DNA of 64,000 bases. Source: Gammaproteobacteria bacterium. Lineage in GTDB: Bacteria; Pseudomonadota; Gammaproteobacteria; Steroidobacterales; Foliamicaceae. Under the pieces are notes generated by a model. The model saw nothing but the letters and a program-made list of their open reading frames with translations. It made no database searches and was not told the DNA's origin. This document shows positions 46,527 through 56,119 of the stretch, in pieces. How positions within the stretch are numbered: position 1 is the stretch's first letter; each line of letters starts with the position of its first letter. Both the position numbers and the translations under genes were made by a program. The stretch spans positions 14,523-78,522 of the forward strand of contig WTGP01000019.1 in assembly GCA_011523505.1 (NCBI GenBank), written 5' to 3'.

Positions 46527-47261
46527 TTACTCGCAAACGGGACGCATGCCGCGCCCCAGGGCCGCGTTATACCGCTCCAGCGCCGCGCTCATGTGGGAAA
46601 TCAGGTTGCCCATGCGGTCCTCGGGGGCCGGATGCGTGGACAGGAACTGCGGCGGGCGCACGCTGCCCGACTTCGCCTCCATGTTCTTCCAGAGGGTGAC
46701 GCTGGCGCGCGGATCGAATCCCGCATCGGCCATGTACAAGAGTCCCTGGTCGTCGGCTTCCCGCTCGTGCTTGCGGCTGAACGGCAGGGTCAGGCCGATT
46801 TGCGCGATCTGCTGTATTTCATGCTGCGGCAAGCGCGCCGCAGCCCCGGCCATAGCCGCCGCCCCGGTGGTCATCATCCCCCGGTTGACCTGCGCCACCT
46901 GGTGCTCGCGCGTCACGTGGGCTATTTCGTGCCCGATCACGGCGGCAAGCTGATCCTGGTCCTGGGCCACGTCAAGGATGCCGTTGAACACGCCGATCTT
47001 GCCGCCCGGCATGGCGAAGGCATTGGCGTCGGGCATGTCGAACACCTCGATTTCCCAGGCGCGGCTGGCGTAGGGCTCCTCGACCACGCGCAACACGGAC
47101 TGCGCCACGCAGAATATGTAGGCGCGCTCGGCCGGATCCGCCGAGATCGGCATCTGCCGGCGCATCTGCTGGAACTGCGTGTTGGCTTCCACGCGCAGCG
47201 ACGACTCGCTGACGCAGCCTACCGCGGCCAGCGCCAGAACAATTACTGCCAGTTTTTTCAT
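46527..47261 (-). CDS. M48 family metallopeptidase, predicted lipoprotein
   Basis: Periplasmic zinc peptidase of 244 residues, related to the LoiP/BepA group. The ATG at 47261 gives MKKLAVIVLALAAVGC, a lipoprotein signal with lipidation at Cys16. The zinc motif is HEIAH (111-115) and the third ligand lies in HEREAD (about Glu166). The TPR extension of BepA is absent. The family acts in outer-membrane quality control. It follows lipA by 38 bases. Confidence 0.93.
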   Translation of the reverse strand: MKKLAVIVLALAAVGCVSESSLRVEANTQFQQMRRQMPISADPAERAYIFCVAQSVLRVVEEPYASRAWEIEVFDMPDANAFAMPGGKIGVFNGILDVAQDQDQLAAVIGHEIAHVTREHQVAQVNRGMMTTGAAAMAGAAARLPQHEIQQIAQIGLTLPFSRKHEREADDQGLLYMADAGFDPRASVTLWKNMEAKSGSVRPPQFLSTHPAPEDRMGNLISHMSAALERYNAALGRGMRPVCE

Positions 47262-47299
47262 TTGCTGCTCCTTCTCCGCGTCTCGGGACCAGTGCCGTG

Positions 47300-48346
47300 T
47301 CAGACAGGGCACCGGGAGAACGCAGGATTCATCGTATGCAATTCCACCCCTGCATTATTTCCCATCAGGGCGCGCTCGGCCCGGTAACTCGAGCGCACGA
47401 GCGGGCCCGCCACGACCTCGGTGAAGCCCGCGGCCAATCCGTACTCGCGCCAGTCGGCAAATTCCTCGGGCGGCACGTAACGCTCCACCGGCAGATGGTG
47501 CCGGGTGGGACGCAGGTACTGCCCCAGCGTCAGCAGCGACACGTCCTGCAGACGCAGGTCGCGCATCGTCCGACTGATTTCATCCGGGCGCTCGCCCAGC
47601 CCCAGCATGATGCCGGACTTGGTCAGGATCCCGTCGCCGTGGCGGGCGGCGGCGCCGAGCACCTCAAGCGACTGGTCGTAGCCTGCTCGCGGATCGCGCA
47701 CCCGCGGCGTCAGCCGGCGAACGGTTTCGACGTTATGGGCGAATACCGCGGGTTTCGATGCGAGCACCGTGCGCACGGCCTCCTCGCTGCCACGGAAGTC
47801 CGGGGTCAGCACTTCCACGGCCGTCTTCGGACTGCGGCGGCGGATCGCGCGAACGCAGCTTGCGAAATGCGATGCGCCGCCGTCGGGCAGGTCGTCGCGG
47901 TCAACCGAGGTCAGCACCACATAGCCCAGGTCCATGATGCGAACGGTCTTGGCGGCATTGTCCGGCTCCTCGGCGTCGAGCCAGCCGGAGGGATTGCCCG
48001 TGTCCACCGCGCAGAAGCGGCAGGCGCGCGTGCAGACGCCGCCCATCACCATCAGCGTGGCCGTGCCGGCGTTCCAGCATTCGCCGATGTTGGGGCAATG
48101 CGATTCCTCGCAGACGGTGGCCAGCCGATGCTCCCGCATCAGGCCCTTCAGACGCAGATACCGCGCCCCCGACGGCAATTTCGCCCGCAGCCAGCGCGGT
48201 TTGCGCCCGGCGCGGTCCGGTTCCGGGCTTGCGCGGCGCTTCATGCCGTTTCTGACGGCGCTGAATCCCTGCGGCGTGCGGTATTTCTCGCCGCTTACCA
48301 CCGGTATCGCGGCCAAGGCGTTGTGCGCCCCGCCGGGGAAGGTCAT
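47300..48346 (-). CDS. lipA: Lipoyl synthase
   Basis: Radical-SAM enzyme that inserts two sulfurs into octanoyl-protein to make lipoyl cofactor. It is 348 residues (E. coli 321). The auxiliary [4Fe-4S] cluster ligands are Cys79, Cys84 and Cys90 ([12 protein letters not shown]), the radical-SAM ligands Cys105, Cys109 and Cys112 (CTRACRFC), and the C-terminal serine ligand lies in RSSYRAE. The ATG at 48346 overlaps the upstream alkyltransferase stop by four bases; a later ATG (about residue 35) would be shorter than the family. No lipB or lplA gene is adjacent. Confidence 0.97.
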   Translation of the reverse strand: MTFPGGAHNALAAIPVVSGEKYRTPQGFSAVRNGMKRRASPEPDRAGRKPRWLRAKLPSGARYLRLKGLMREHRLATVCEESHCPNIGECWNAGTATLMVMGGVCTRACRFCAVDTGNPSGWLDAEEPDNAAKTVRIMDLGYVVLTSVDRDDLPDGGASHFASCVRAIRRRSPKTAVEVLTPDFRGSEEAVRTVLASKPAVFAHNVETVRRLTPRVRDPRAGYDQSLEVLGAAARHGDGILTKSGIMLGLGERPDEISRTMRDLRLQDVSLLTLGQYLRPTRHHLPVERYVPPEEFADWREYGLAAGFTEVVAGPLVRSSYRAERALMGNNAGVELHTMNPAFSRCPV

Positions 48347-48909
48347 GCGGAAGCGATTCCTTCGGCGGCCAGCAGACGGCGCTTGCGGCGAAGGCCGCCG
48401 CCGTAGCCGCACAGACCGCCGTCGCCGGCCACGATGCGATGGCAGGGCACCAGCCAGGCAACCGGATTGGCGTTCATGGCCCCGCCCACGGCCCGCGAGG
48501 CGCCGGGCTTGCGAGCGCGCCGGGCCAGCTCCCCGTACGACTCGGTGCTGCCGGCGGGGACCCCCAGCAGCGCCTGCCAGACGGCGAGCTGGAACGCCGT
48601 TCCGCGCAACAGCACGTCCACCGAACCGCCGCCCGAGGAAAACAGGCCGTCCGCCCGGCCCTGCGCCCACTCGTCGTCGCGCTGAAGACGGGCGCCGGGC
48701 CAGCGCCTGGCCAGCCTTTGCCAATGCCGGTCCTCGTCCCCATCGACGTACCCCACGCGGCACAGGGCGCCGTCCACCTCCGCCAGCATCAGCCTGCCGA
48801 GCGGGCTTGAGGCGAACCCCGCGGTCAGCGAGCGGCCCCGGGCGGGCGTCCGGTCGCGGTCTTCAAGGCGGGCTCGAACAGTGGGAGGTACGAGATCGAT
48901 CTTGCGCAT
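48343..48909 (-). CDS. ogt: Methylated-DNA--protein-cysteine S-methyltransferase (Ogt/MGMT family)
   Basis: Suicide repair protein that transfers alkyl groups from O6-alkylguanine to its active-site cysteine. It is 188 residues. The catalytic motif is PCHRIV with Cys156. The arginine-finger helix segment YGELARRA and the C-terminal [21 protein letters not shown] are conserved. It has no Ada-type N-terminal zinc domain, so it is the constitutive single-domain form. It overlaps lipA by four bases. Confidence 0.95.
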   Translation of the reverse strand: MRKIDLVPPTVRARLEDRDRTPARGRSLTAGFASSPLGRLMLAEVDGALCRVGYVDGDEDRHWQRLARRWPGARLQRDDEWAQGRADGLFSSGGGSVDVLLRGTAFQLAVWQALLGVPAGSTESYGELARRARKPGASRAVGGAMNANPVAWLVPCHRIVAGDGGLCGYGGGLRRKRRLLAAEGIASA

Positions 48910-48945
48910 GGCGATTACTCTTGGAAAACGAATGCTTGCTCAAGT

Positions 48946-50319
48946 TTATCCGCTTTCGGCGGCGCTCCCCGGCCATAGCGGCGGAAGCCTGCTTTCGCCC
49001 GGTTCCGTACGCTTGTCCGGGGACGACGGACGGCGCGCGGCACGCAGCAGCACTTCGGGATTCCAATCCGACCTGGCCGGCCCGTAGAGGGCCGCGGACA
49101 GGCGCCGGCATTCGGTTTCGGCGGGTTCGCCCAAGCGCCGGCCCAGTTCGTCCAGGTCGCGCGGCGCGTCGCCGGACCACCAGGCCCGCGCCCAGGCCAG
49201 AAGGGCCTTCTCGACCTGTCGGGCGTCATTGCCCCGGCATGCCGCGGCAAGCGCCGCCAGGGGGCCGGCCAGGGCATCCCGGCGGCGGGACTCGCGGTCC
49301 AGGGCCGACCGGAACCTCCTGCGGACAAGGCGTTCCGCACCCAGACGGCGCGTAGTCCACCAGGCGACTCCGGTCAGGAACCAGCCCAGCGCCAGCAGCG
49401 GCGCCAGCCAGCCGGCAGACCCGGCGGGTTCCGGCGGCGCTTCATCCGGCGGCGGGACGTACTGCCCGATCGGCGCCTGCGCCTGCAGGAGGCGCTGGGG
49501 CAATTCGGCGGTCTCCCAGCGCTCGCTTGTGGTGTTCCACCAATTCAGCCGGATTGGCGGCAGCACGACGTCGCCCGCGCGCAGGGCGAGCAGCGCCGCG
49601 CGCTGCCGGCGCACGCCCACCAGTCCGCCGGTGGTAACGGTGTCTTCGAAGCGGGCGCGTTCGACAAAGTGGCGAAAGTTCGGACCGTCGCCGGGCCTGA
49701 GTTCGGGTATCTGGCGAGCGGGCTGGCCCTCCACGCGCACTCCCAGCAGCCGGATCAGCGGCTCGCCCGCGACCAGCTCGCCGGGCTCGCGCTCGAATTC
49801 CTCCCAGATCGTCACGTCGGCCGCCGCCAGCCAGCGGCCGGCGGGAGGCGAGGGCACGGCCCGGACCACAATGCGTTCCGGCCCGGCGTCCGGAACGAAA
49901 CTGCGCGTCCGAAAGCCGAAATCCTCGCCGATCCACTGCAGGCTCGCGGGCTGAAGCAGCATTTCGCCCGTCGATTGGGGGTACAGCGCGTAGCGCCGCT
50001 CCAGCACCAGGGAATCGGCGTCTTCCGACCGGAAGTTGTACTGACGATCGTTTCCGAGCTGCTCGATCAGCGCCTCGCCCTGGAGCAGCACGGGGTCGTT
50101 CAGCCGCCGGATGCGTCCGAAGCGGCGCGCGCCGGCCGTGCGGAAAACGCGCACCGTGTAGAGAACCTGCGAGCGTTCCCAGGGGCTGCGGGAACTGATC
50201 TCGGCCCGCACCACGAACGGGTTTTCTTCCACTGGTGTCTGCGCCTGCGCGCCCAGCAGCGGCCATGCCGCCAGGGCCAGGAGCGGCAGTCCCGCGCGGA
50301 GCAGCCCGCGGCCTACCAT
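48946..50319 (-). CDS. batD: BatD family protein (oxygen-tolerance operon)
   Basis: Protein of 457 residues with a signal peptide (about 1-27), an extracytoplasmic beta-rich region (VEENPFVVRAEISSRSPWERSQVLYTVRV is typical of the BatD N-terminus), one membrane helix (about 310-330) and a cytoplasmic C-terminal part. The ATG at 50319 lies three bases after the batBC stop; a start eight codons upstream would overlap it. It is the last gene of the MoxR/Bat operon. BatD proteins are thought to act in the periplasm in a complex with BatA/B, but their biochemistry is unknown. Confidence 0.88.
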   Translation of the reverse strand: MVGRGLLRAGLPLLALAAWPLLGAQAQTPVEENPFVVRAEISSRSPWERSQVLYTVRVFRTAGARRFGRIRRLNDPVLLQGEALIEQLGNDRQYNFRSEDADSLVLERRYALYPQSTGEMLLQPASLQWIGEDFGFRTRSFVPDAGPERIVVRAVPSPPAGRWLAAADVTIWEEFEREPGELVAGEPLIRLLGVRVEGQPARQIPELRPGDGPNFRHFVERARFEDTVTTGGLVGVRRQRAALLALRAGDVVLPPIRLNWWNTTSERWETAELPQRLLQAQAPIGQYVPPPDEAPPEPAGSAGWLAPLLALGWFLTGVAWWTTRRLGAERLVRRRFRSALDRESRRRDALAGPLAALAAACRGNDARQVEKALLAWARAWWSGDAPRDLDELGRRLGEPAETECRRLSAALYGPARSDWNPEVLLRAARRPSSPDKRTEPGESRLPPLWPGSAAESG

Positions 50320-51923
50320 GGCTCGGCCTCGCCGCCCGGCCACAGCGGGTTGCCGTCCTGGTCCACGCCTTCGGCCCTGTACTGACGCAGGAACTTGCGC
50401 CTCAGCAGCCCGCCGGGGTCGTCCGGAACCTGCAGCAGCCAGCTTTGCGAGCTTTCGGGGAGCAACTCTCCTTCGGGAAGCTCCTCGTCTCCGGCCAGCG
50501 GCACGGCTACCTGCTCGCCCCCTTCCTGGTCGGCCGGGTCCTCCAGCGCCCCTGCCGGCGTCTGGGCCGATTGCTCGCTCACGCCCGCCGCCGGGTCCAC
50601 AAGCTGCTTGAGAACCTCCAGGTTATGGCGCGCGTCGGCGTGGTCGGGCTGGTCCAGCAGCAGTTCCTCGTAAAGGCCAATGGCGCTCTCGATATTTCCG
50701 GCCAGGGCCAGGGCCGTGGCCCGGTTGTAACGCGCCGAAACCGCGTTCCGTCCCCGCAGGACCTGCGCGCTTTCAAGAAAGCGGCCCTGCCGGTGCAGGG
50801 CGGCAGCCCGCCACTCGGGATCGTCGAACAGTTCGGCTGCCCGCGCATAGTCGCTGTTCGAAAAGGCGCGCATGCCCTGCTGGTCCGACGTCGTGAACCA
50901 GCCGTCCGCCGCATATGCGCCGAGCGGCATCGCAAACGCCAGCGCCAGGACCCAGCCGCGGCGGAAGGCCAGCGCTGCCAGCGGCAGCAGGAACAGCAGC
51001 AGCATCGGCCCCTCGTCGCGCCAGCGCGTGGCCCGCAGTCCGTCCTCGCGGCCGCCGGCGCCGTCGCTTCGAATGCGGCTCAGCAGGTCGCGCAAGTCGC
51101 CGTTGTCGGCCGTCATCCGGCGGTAGCCGCCCCCGCCCTCGCGCGCCAGGCGCAGCATTTCGTCTTCATCCGGCCGGCTCACGACCAGGTCCGCCCAGTC
51201 GTCGCGCAGAAACCCGCCGCGCATGTCGGGGACCGGGGCGCCTTCGGGAGTGGCGGCGCCCAGGACCAGCAGCATGTGGCCGTCGGCTCGCAGCGCGCGG
51301 GCCGCGGCCACGGCCCTGCGGCCGCCGGACCCGTCGGTAACCAGCAGCACCGTTCCTTCGCGGGCGTCCGCCTGGTTCAGCAGGCGGTGGCCCCTGATGA
51401 CGGCCGCGGCCACGTCGCTGCCGCGGCTGGGCATTACGTCGGGCTCCAGCACGTCCAGCAGATTGACCAGCGTGGCCGCATCGGTCGTGACCGGGGCGAC
51501 GGTAAAGGCGTGGCCGGAAAAGGCCACCAGCCCGTTCTGGCCGGCGGCGCGCATGCGCAGGCCTTCCTTGATCTTCAGCCGGGCGCGGTCAAGGCGGCTT
51601 GGCGTGAGGTCGGCCGCCAGCATGGAGCGCGACACGTCGAGCACCGCCACCAGCGCAGCGCCGCCGCGGTCGGCCGTCACCGGCACTTGCCGGTAGGCCG
51701 GCCCCGCAAGCGCCAGCAGGCAAAGAGCCAGCGCCAGGGAGCAGATCAGCCGCCAGTTCGATCCGGCCCGGGACCGGCGGCGGTCGATCAGAAACGGCGC
51801 CAGCGCGGGATCCAGGACCTTCGCCCACGGCCCCCGGACGCGCCTGCCCCCGAGCCAGGGCAACGCGGCCAGCGGCAGCGCCAGCAGCCACAGCGGGCGG
51901 ATCCAGTGCAGGTCGAGTTCCAC
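50313..51923 (-). CDS. BatB-BatC fusion: VWA domain plus TPR repeats
   Basis: Protein of 536 residues. Two N-terminal membrane helices (about 8-25 and 58-75) flank a linker, then a von Willebrand A domain whose metal site is Asp96-x-Ser98-x-Ser100 (DVSRS) with TDGSGG as the later MIDAS loop. A third helix (about 305-330) is followed by TPR-like helices (about 345-440: RAAELFDDPEWRAAALHRQGRFLESAQVL) and an acidic tail. In other bacteria BatB and BatC are often separate genes; here they are one chain. It lies 11 bases after batA. Confidence 0.9.
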   Translation of the reverse strand: MELDLHWIRPLWLLALPLAALPWLGGRRVRGPWAKVLDPALAPFLIDRRRSRAGSNWRLICSLALALCLLALAGPAYRQVPVTADRGGAALVAVLDVSRSMLAADLTPSRLDRARLKIKEGLRMRAAGQNGLVAFSGHAFTVAPVTTDAATLVNLLDVLEPDVMPSRGSDVAAAVIRGHRLLNQADAREGTVLLVTDGSGGRRAVAAARALRADGHMLLVLGAATPEGAPVPDMRGGFLRDDWADLVVSRPDEDEMLRLAREGGGGYRRMTADNGDLRDLLSRIRSDGAGGREDGLRATRWRDEGPMLLLFLLPLAALAFRRGWVLALAFAMPLGAYAADGWFTTSDQQGMRAFSNSDYARAAELFDDPEWRAAALHRQGRFLESAQVLRGRNAVSARYNRATALALAGNIESAIGLYEELLLDQPDHADARHNLEVLKQLVDPAAGVSEQSAQTPAGALEDPADQEGGEQVAVPLAGDEELPEGELLPESSQSWLLQVPDDPGGLLRRKFLRQYRAEGVDQDGNPLWPGGEAEPW

Positions 51924-51934
51924 TCTCGCCTTCC

Positions 51935-52900
51935 CTATGCTCGACGCGCCCGCCAGGCCAGCGCCAGACCCAGGAGCAGGGCAAGCATCAGCGCCGGCAA
52001 GTGCGCCGGGCGGCCCGAGCGCAGCGCCAGCTCGTCCAGTTCCGCCGGCTCCAGCAGATCCAGTTCCGCGTAAATCTGTTCCAGCCGGTCGGTTGCCGCG
52101 GCCCTGAAATAACGCCCGCCGGTGAGGTCGGCGATAGCCAGCAGGGTTGCCTCGTCGAGTTCCGAGGAAATGCCGGGCTGCGAGCCGCGGGATGAGCCGA
52201 TGCCGATCGTGTAAATCTTCAGCCCCGCCTCGCGCGCCAGTTGCGCCGCCTTCAACGGCGTGAGCACCCCGGCCGTGGCGGCGCCGTCGGTCAACAGCAC
52301 CAGCACTCGATGCTCGGGCGCGGGGCCCTCGTCCGACATGCGCTTGACGGCCAGACCGATCGCGTCGCCCAGCGCAGTCTGGCGCCCGGCCAGGCCCACG
52401 GAGGACTCGTCCAGGAACGCCCGCACCGTCGCCCGGTCAAAACTCAGCGGCGCCTGCAGATAGGCCTGTCCGCCGAACAATATGAGGCCCACCCGGTCGC
52501 CCACGCGCCGCTCTATGAAATCACCGGCCACGGACTTGATCGCGGTGAGCCTTGACCGGGGCCGTCCCGCCAGCCGCGCGTCGCGAACCTCCATGCTTCC
52601 CGACAGGTCCACCGCCAGCATCAGGTCGCGCCCGGTGGCCGGGGCCGTGAGCTCGGTATCCAGCAGCAGGGGACGGGCGGCGGCGAACAACAGGCACAGC
52701 CACATGAACGCGGCGAGGAGCCAGTCCGGACTGAAGCGCGGTCGGGTCCCGGGGGCCGTACCGGCGCGCGAAAAGCGGTCGCGCTCCGGCACCCTGAGGG
52801 CCCGGCCGGCGCCCCGCCTGAGCGGCGCCACAAAGCGATACGCGAGCAGCGGAAGGGGCAGCAGGAGCCACGCCCAGGCCCACTCGAAAGCCAGCCTCAC
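51935..52900 (-). CDS. batA: BatA family VWA-domain protein
   Basis: Membrane protein of 321 residues. Helices at about 8-25 and 58-78 precede a von Willebrand A domain with MIDAS Asp98-x-Ser100-x-Ser102 (DLSGS) and the later LTDGAAT loop, and a C-terminal helix (about 298-316) follows. The four-base overlap with the DUF4381 gene indicates coupled translation. BatA-type proteins interact with MoxR ATPases in aerotolerance or envelope stress loci of several bacteria. Confidence 0.92.
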   Translation of the reverse strand: MRLAFEWAWAWLLLPLPLLAYRFVAPLRRGAGRALRVPERDRFSRAGTAPGTRPRFSPDWLLAAFMWLCLLFAAARPLLLDTELTAPATGRDLMLAVDLSGSMEVRDARLAGRPRSRLTAIKSVAGDFIERRVGDRVGLILFGGQAYLQAPLSFDRATVRAFLDESSVGLAGRQTALGDAIGLAVKRMSDEGPAPEHRVLVLLTDGAATAGVLTPLKAAQLAREAGLKIYTIGIGSSRGSQPGISSELDEATLLAIADLTGGRYFRAAATDRLEQIYAELDLLEPAELDELALRSGRPAHLPALMLALLLGLALAWRARRA

Positions 52901-53370
52901 CTCGATCCGTCCTTAGTGCTGCGCGCGCGCCGGATCCAGGCCGCGGCGCTGCGGGCGAAGGCGGCCGCATCCAGCTCGGCACGCTTCCGGTAGGCGCCTT
53001 CAATCAGGGCTTCCTCAGGCCCGGGGCAGGCGCCCCGGCCGAGTTCCCGCAGGCATTCAATCCAAGCCCGTCCGGTCAGGCCGGCGACCTCCGCGCGATC
53101 CCGCAGCTTGAGCGCGCAGGCCCGCAGCAGCATCGAGACGTCCGCCAGCAGGCGGGCCGCGTCGCCATGCCGGGCGTAGTCCGCCTCAGCCGACTTGAGC
53201 CGCGCCAGCGCCTCGCGTTTCCACGCCGGCATGCGCCGCAGCCACCAAAGGACCGCCGCGAGCAAAACCAGCGCGACCAGCCACCAGCCGGGCCGGGGTG
53301 GCCACCACGCCGGCGACTGAGGCAGGTGGATGTCGCGCAACAGGGACGCAAGATCGCCGCTGCCGTTCAC
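52897..53370 (-). CDS. DUF4381 domain-containing membrane protein
   Basis: Protein of 157 residues starting with LRDIHLPQSPAWWPPRPGWWLVAL, the DUF4381 signature, which leads into one membrane helix (about 28-44). The remainder is a cytoplasmic helical domain. It overlaps both the DUF58 gene and batA by four bases. Genes of this family lie regularly between DUF58 and BatA genes; no activity has been assigned. Confidence 0.9.
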   Translation of the reverse strand: MNGSGDLASLLRDIHLPQSPAWWPPRPGWWLVALVLLAAVLWWLRRMPAWKREALARLKSAEADYARHGDAARLLADVSMLLRACALKLRDRAEVAGLTGRAWIECLRELGRGACPGPEEALIEGAYRKRAELDAAAFARSAAAWIRRARSTKDGSR

Positions 53371-54341
53371 CGCGATGCTCTCCGGGCCGATGCGCGCGGG
53401 CGGCGTGTCCGAAGCGGTGGGGCGTGGCGGCGTTCGGCGGGATCCTCATCGGTGCGGAACTGCACGTACGCCCCGCCGTGCGTGCGGGCGATCTCCGCAA
53501 GCGACTGCGACCCGCGCTCGAAATCGTCATGCCAGCGCCAGCGGGCCGCGTCGTCGCCGGTGTGAAAAACCGCTTCCCCGCGCGCGTCGCGAACGGCGTA
53601 GCGTCCGGGCGGCGGCAGGTCGCGATCGAGCGGATCGTAAACGCGCACGATCAGCAACGGACGACGCGCCGCCAGTTGCCGGGCGGCGTCGATGCATCCC
53701 TCTCCCATGAAATCGCTTACCAGCACCAGGCGGCTTCCGGAGGGCGCGTGGCGCTGCAGCGCGGGGACCGCGTCGATCAGCTCCGCCCGGTCGCCGGCGC
53801 CGCCCGCGCTCCGGAAGGCGCCGGCCAGCGCGCGGGCCAGCCGCTGGGCTCCGCGGCGTCCGGGCAGCGGCGGCGTGATGTCGAAGCCCGCCGACGACAG
53901 CACCAGGCCCGACACGCGGTCGCGCGCGGCCACCGCCGCCCAGGCAATCATCATCGCGACCCGCGCCGCGAGCACCGACTTGAAAACGCCCACCGTCGCA
54001 AAATGCATGCGTGCGCCAAGGTCCGCGCAGACCAGCGTGGGGCGCTCGCTTTCCTCCTGGTAGAGCTTGGTGTAGGGACGGCCGGTGCGGGCCGTGGCCT
54101 TCCAGTGCATGTGGCGCGGATCGTCGCCCGGCTGCCAGGCGCGCACTTCGTCAAACTCCATTCCGCGGGCGCGCAGCGGCGCCAGCCCTGCCGGCCCCGA
54201 ACGAACGTCGCCGCCGAACTGGAACCAGGCCCCGAACGGCGTGTGCCGCAGGGCCAGCAGTTCCGGCAGTCCGATCCAGGTGCGCCCGCGACCGGGAATC
54301 GCTCCCGCTGCGGCGTCCTGCACTAGTGTGCTGTCCCCCAC
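53367..54341 (-). CDS. DUF58 domain-containing protein
   Basis: Protein of 324 residues. The DUF58 core GMEFDEVRAWQPGDDPRHMHWKATARTGRPYTKLYQEE (about 60-97) is followed by a VWA-like fold with LVCADLG and LVSDFMG segments. It lacks the N-terminal membrane helices found in some homologues, so it is probably cytosolic. It starts one base after the moxR stop codon. DUF58 proteins are thought to bridge MoxR ATPases and VWA proteins. Confidence 0.92.
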   Translation of the reverse strand: MGDSTLVQDAAAGAIPGRGRTWIGLPELLALRHTPFGAWFQFGGDVRSGPAGLAPLRARGMEFDEVRAWQPGDDPRHMHWKATARTGRPYTKLYQEESERPTLVCADLGARMHFATVGVFKSVLAARVAMMIAWAAVAARDRVSGLVLSSAGFDITPPLPGRRGAQRLARALAGAFRSAGGAGDRAELIDAVPALQRHAPSGSRLVLVSDFMGEGCIDAARQLAARRPLLIVRVYDPLDRDLPPPGRYAVRDARGEAVFHTGDDAARWRWHDDFERGSQSLAEIARTHGGAYVQFRTDEDPAERRHAPPLRTRRPRASARRASR

Positions 54342-54342
54342 A

Positions 54343-55338
54343 CTACGGCACCGCCACGCAGTCCAGCAGACGGCTGACGACCTCCTCGGAACTGCGGCCT
54401 TCGGCCTCGGCCTCGTAGGTGAGAATGATCCGGTGGCGCAGGACCGGCGGGGCCACCGCCTGGATGTCGCCGGGCGTGACGAAGTCCCGGCCGCGGAGGT
54501 AGGCGCGGGCCCGGCTGCAGCGGTCCAGCGCGATCGAGGCGCGCGGGCTGGCGCCGTAGCTCACCAGGCCGGCCAGCTCCTCGTCGTATTTCTGCGGTGC
54601 CCGCGTGGCACGGACCAGTTCGACAATATAGCGCTCGAGGCGCTCGGCCAGGTGCAGTTCGAGCACCCGCGCCCGGTCCTTCATGACTTCCTCGACCGAG
54701 TAGCCGTCATCGGCCTTGCTTCCGCCGGGCACGCCCGCCGACGCTTCCCGGCGCGTGAGTTCCAGTATCCGCTGCTCCTGCCCGGCGCTCGGATAGCTGA
54801 TCCGGGTCTTCATCAGGAAGCGGTCGAGCTGGGACTCAGGGAGCGGATAGGCGCCCTCCTGTTCGATGGGGTTTTGCGTGGCCATGACCAGGAACGGCTC
54901 CGGCAGCGGCCAGCTCTTCTCGGCCACCGTGACCTGCCGCTCCTCCATCGCCTCGAGCAGGGCGGACTGCACCTTGGCCGAGGCGCGGTTGATTTCGTCC
55001 GCCAGCACGAGGTTGTGGAAGATCGGCCCGGCGCGAAACTCGAACTCGCCGGTTTGCGGCCGGAAGATGTCGGTGCCGGTAAGGTCCGAAGGCAGCAGGT
55101 CGGGCGTGAACTGGACCCGGTGGAAGCTGGCCTTGAGGCAGCGGCCCAGCACCTTCACCGCCCGCGTCTTGGCCAGCCCCGGAACGCCCTCCACCAGCAG
55201 GTGGCCGCCGGCCAGCAGCGCGATGAGCATGTGCTCGATGAACTCCTCCTGGCCCAGCACGCGCGCTTCCATGCGCCGGCGCAGCGCGGCCAGCGGCAGT
55301 TGCGCGATTTCCCGCGGCGCGGGTTCGGCCGGTGTCAT
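54343..55338 (-). CDS. MoxR family AAA+ ATPase
   Basis: Chaperone-like ATPase of 331 residues with the MoxR core: Walker A GVPGLAKT, Walker B LADEINRA, sensor 1 ATQNPIEQEG and the TRISYP segment. I chose the ATG at 55338 because a TACAAT hexamer (55378-55373) would place transcription start about 28 bases upstream; a GTG five codons earlier (55353) is an alternative start. It is the first gene of the six-gene operon with DUF58, DUF4381, BatA, BatB-C and BatD. Confidence 0.94.
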   Translation of the reverse strand: MTPAEPAPREIAQLPLAALRRRMEARVLGQEEFIEHMLIALLAGGHLLVEGVPGLAKTRAVKVLGRCLKASFHRVQFTPDLLPSDLTGTDIFRPQTGEFEFRAGPIFHNLVLADEINRASAKVQSALLEAMEERQVTVAEKSWPLPEPFLVMATQNPIEQEGAYPLPESQLDRFLMKTRISYPSAGQEQRILELTRREASAGVPGGSKADDGYSVEEVMKDRARVLELHLAERLERYIVELVRATRAPQKYDEELAGLVSYGASPRASIALDRCSRARAYLRGRDFVTPGDIQAVAPPVLRHRIILTYEAEAEGRSSEEVVSRLLDCVAVP

Positions 55339-55397
55339 CTCAGTCTCGTCCACGAAAAGTCATGCGCGCCCGATTGTAGCGGGTACATACTTGCGCC

Positions 55398-55844
55398 GTG
55401 GGAATCAGGGCATTGGCATTGGCTGTGTTGCTGCTGGCCTGGCAAGCGGCCGGCGGGCAGAATCTCGACCGGCTGGCGCAGGCGAAGGGCGTGCTGGCGG
55501 CATCCGCGGGCCAGTGCGTGTTCCTGGATCTGTGGCTGGCGCGGACCCGCGAGCAGAAGCGCCAGGGCCTGATGCACGTGCGCGACCTGCCCGACGGCTG
55601 GGGGATGCTGTTCGTCTACGGACGCGAACAGGAACTGAGCATGTGGATGAAAAACACCTACGTTTCGCTGGACATGCTGTTCATCCGCGCCGACGGCAGC
55701 ATCGCCAGCATCGCGACCGACACGCAACCGCTGAGCCTCGAATCCATCCACTCCGGCGAGCCCGTGACCCGCGTCCTGGAACTCAAGGCCGGCTCGGTGA
55801 AGCGCTGGGGCGTAAAGCCCGGCGACCGCCTGCTCTCGCCTTGA
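55398..55844 (+). CDS. DUF192 domain-containing exported protein
   Basis: Protein of 148 residues with a signal peptide (about 1-20) and a DUF192 domain: LARTREQKRQGLMHVRDLPDGWGMLFVYG, then MWMKNTYVSLDMLFI and the C-terminal VLELKAGSVKRWGVKPGDRL. The frame starts with GTG at 55398; no upstream ATG exists. It diverges from moxR across a 44-59 base spacer. DUF192 function is unknown. Confidence 0.88.
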   Translation: MGIRALALAVLLLAWQAAGGQNLDRLAQAKGVLAASAGQCVFLDLWLARTREQKRQGLMHVRDLPDGWGMLFVYGREQELSMWMKNTYVSLDMLFIRADGSIASIATDTQPLSLESIHSGEPVTRVLELKAGSVKRWGVKPGDRLLSP

Positions 55845-55852
55845 GAGGGAAA

Positions 55853-55879
55853 TGGACGTATTAAGTGTCCACGTTTTTT
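55853..55879 (+). terminator. Possible weak intrinsic terminator after the DUF192 gene
   Basis: TGGAC (55853-55857) pairs with GTCCA (55867-55871), followed two bases later by six T (55874-55879). The stem is only five pairs with a nine-base loop, so termination would be weak. Confidence 0.35.
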
Positions 55880-55894
55880 CTTAGGGAGCACGTA

Positions 55895-56119
55895 ATGAAG
55901 ACCGTGGGCGCGGCGAAGTTCAAGCAACAATGTCTGTCCCTGCTTGATCACCTCGATCCCGAGGGCCTCGTAGTTACCAAGCACGGCAAGCCGGTGGCGC
56001 GGGTTGTGCCCTACGAACGCGGGTTCGCTCCGCTGATCGGAAGCCTCAAGAACAAAATCGTCATTCATGGCGACCTCTTGAGTACCGGGGCTTTATGGCA
56101 GACCATTGCTGATTCTTGA
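55895..56119 (+). CDS. Phd/YefM-type antitoxin
   Basis: Antitoxin of 74 residues. The N-terminal DNA-binding fold is MKTVGAAKFKQQCLSLLDHL followed by VVTKHGKPVARVVPY, the Phd/YefM signature. The C-terminus IGSLKNKIVIHGDLLSTGALW is the toxin-neutralising tail typical of partners of VapC/PIN toxins. The ATG at 55895 has GGGAG at good spacing. No complete toxin follows; a short PIN-like tail is read at 56112-56180, so the antitoxin appears orphaned. Confidence 0.85.
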   Translation: MKTVGAAKFKQQCLSLLDHLDPEGLVVTKHGKPVARVVPYERGFAPLIGSLKNKIVIHGDLLSTGALWQTIADS

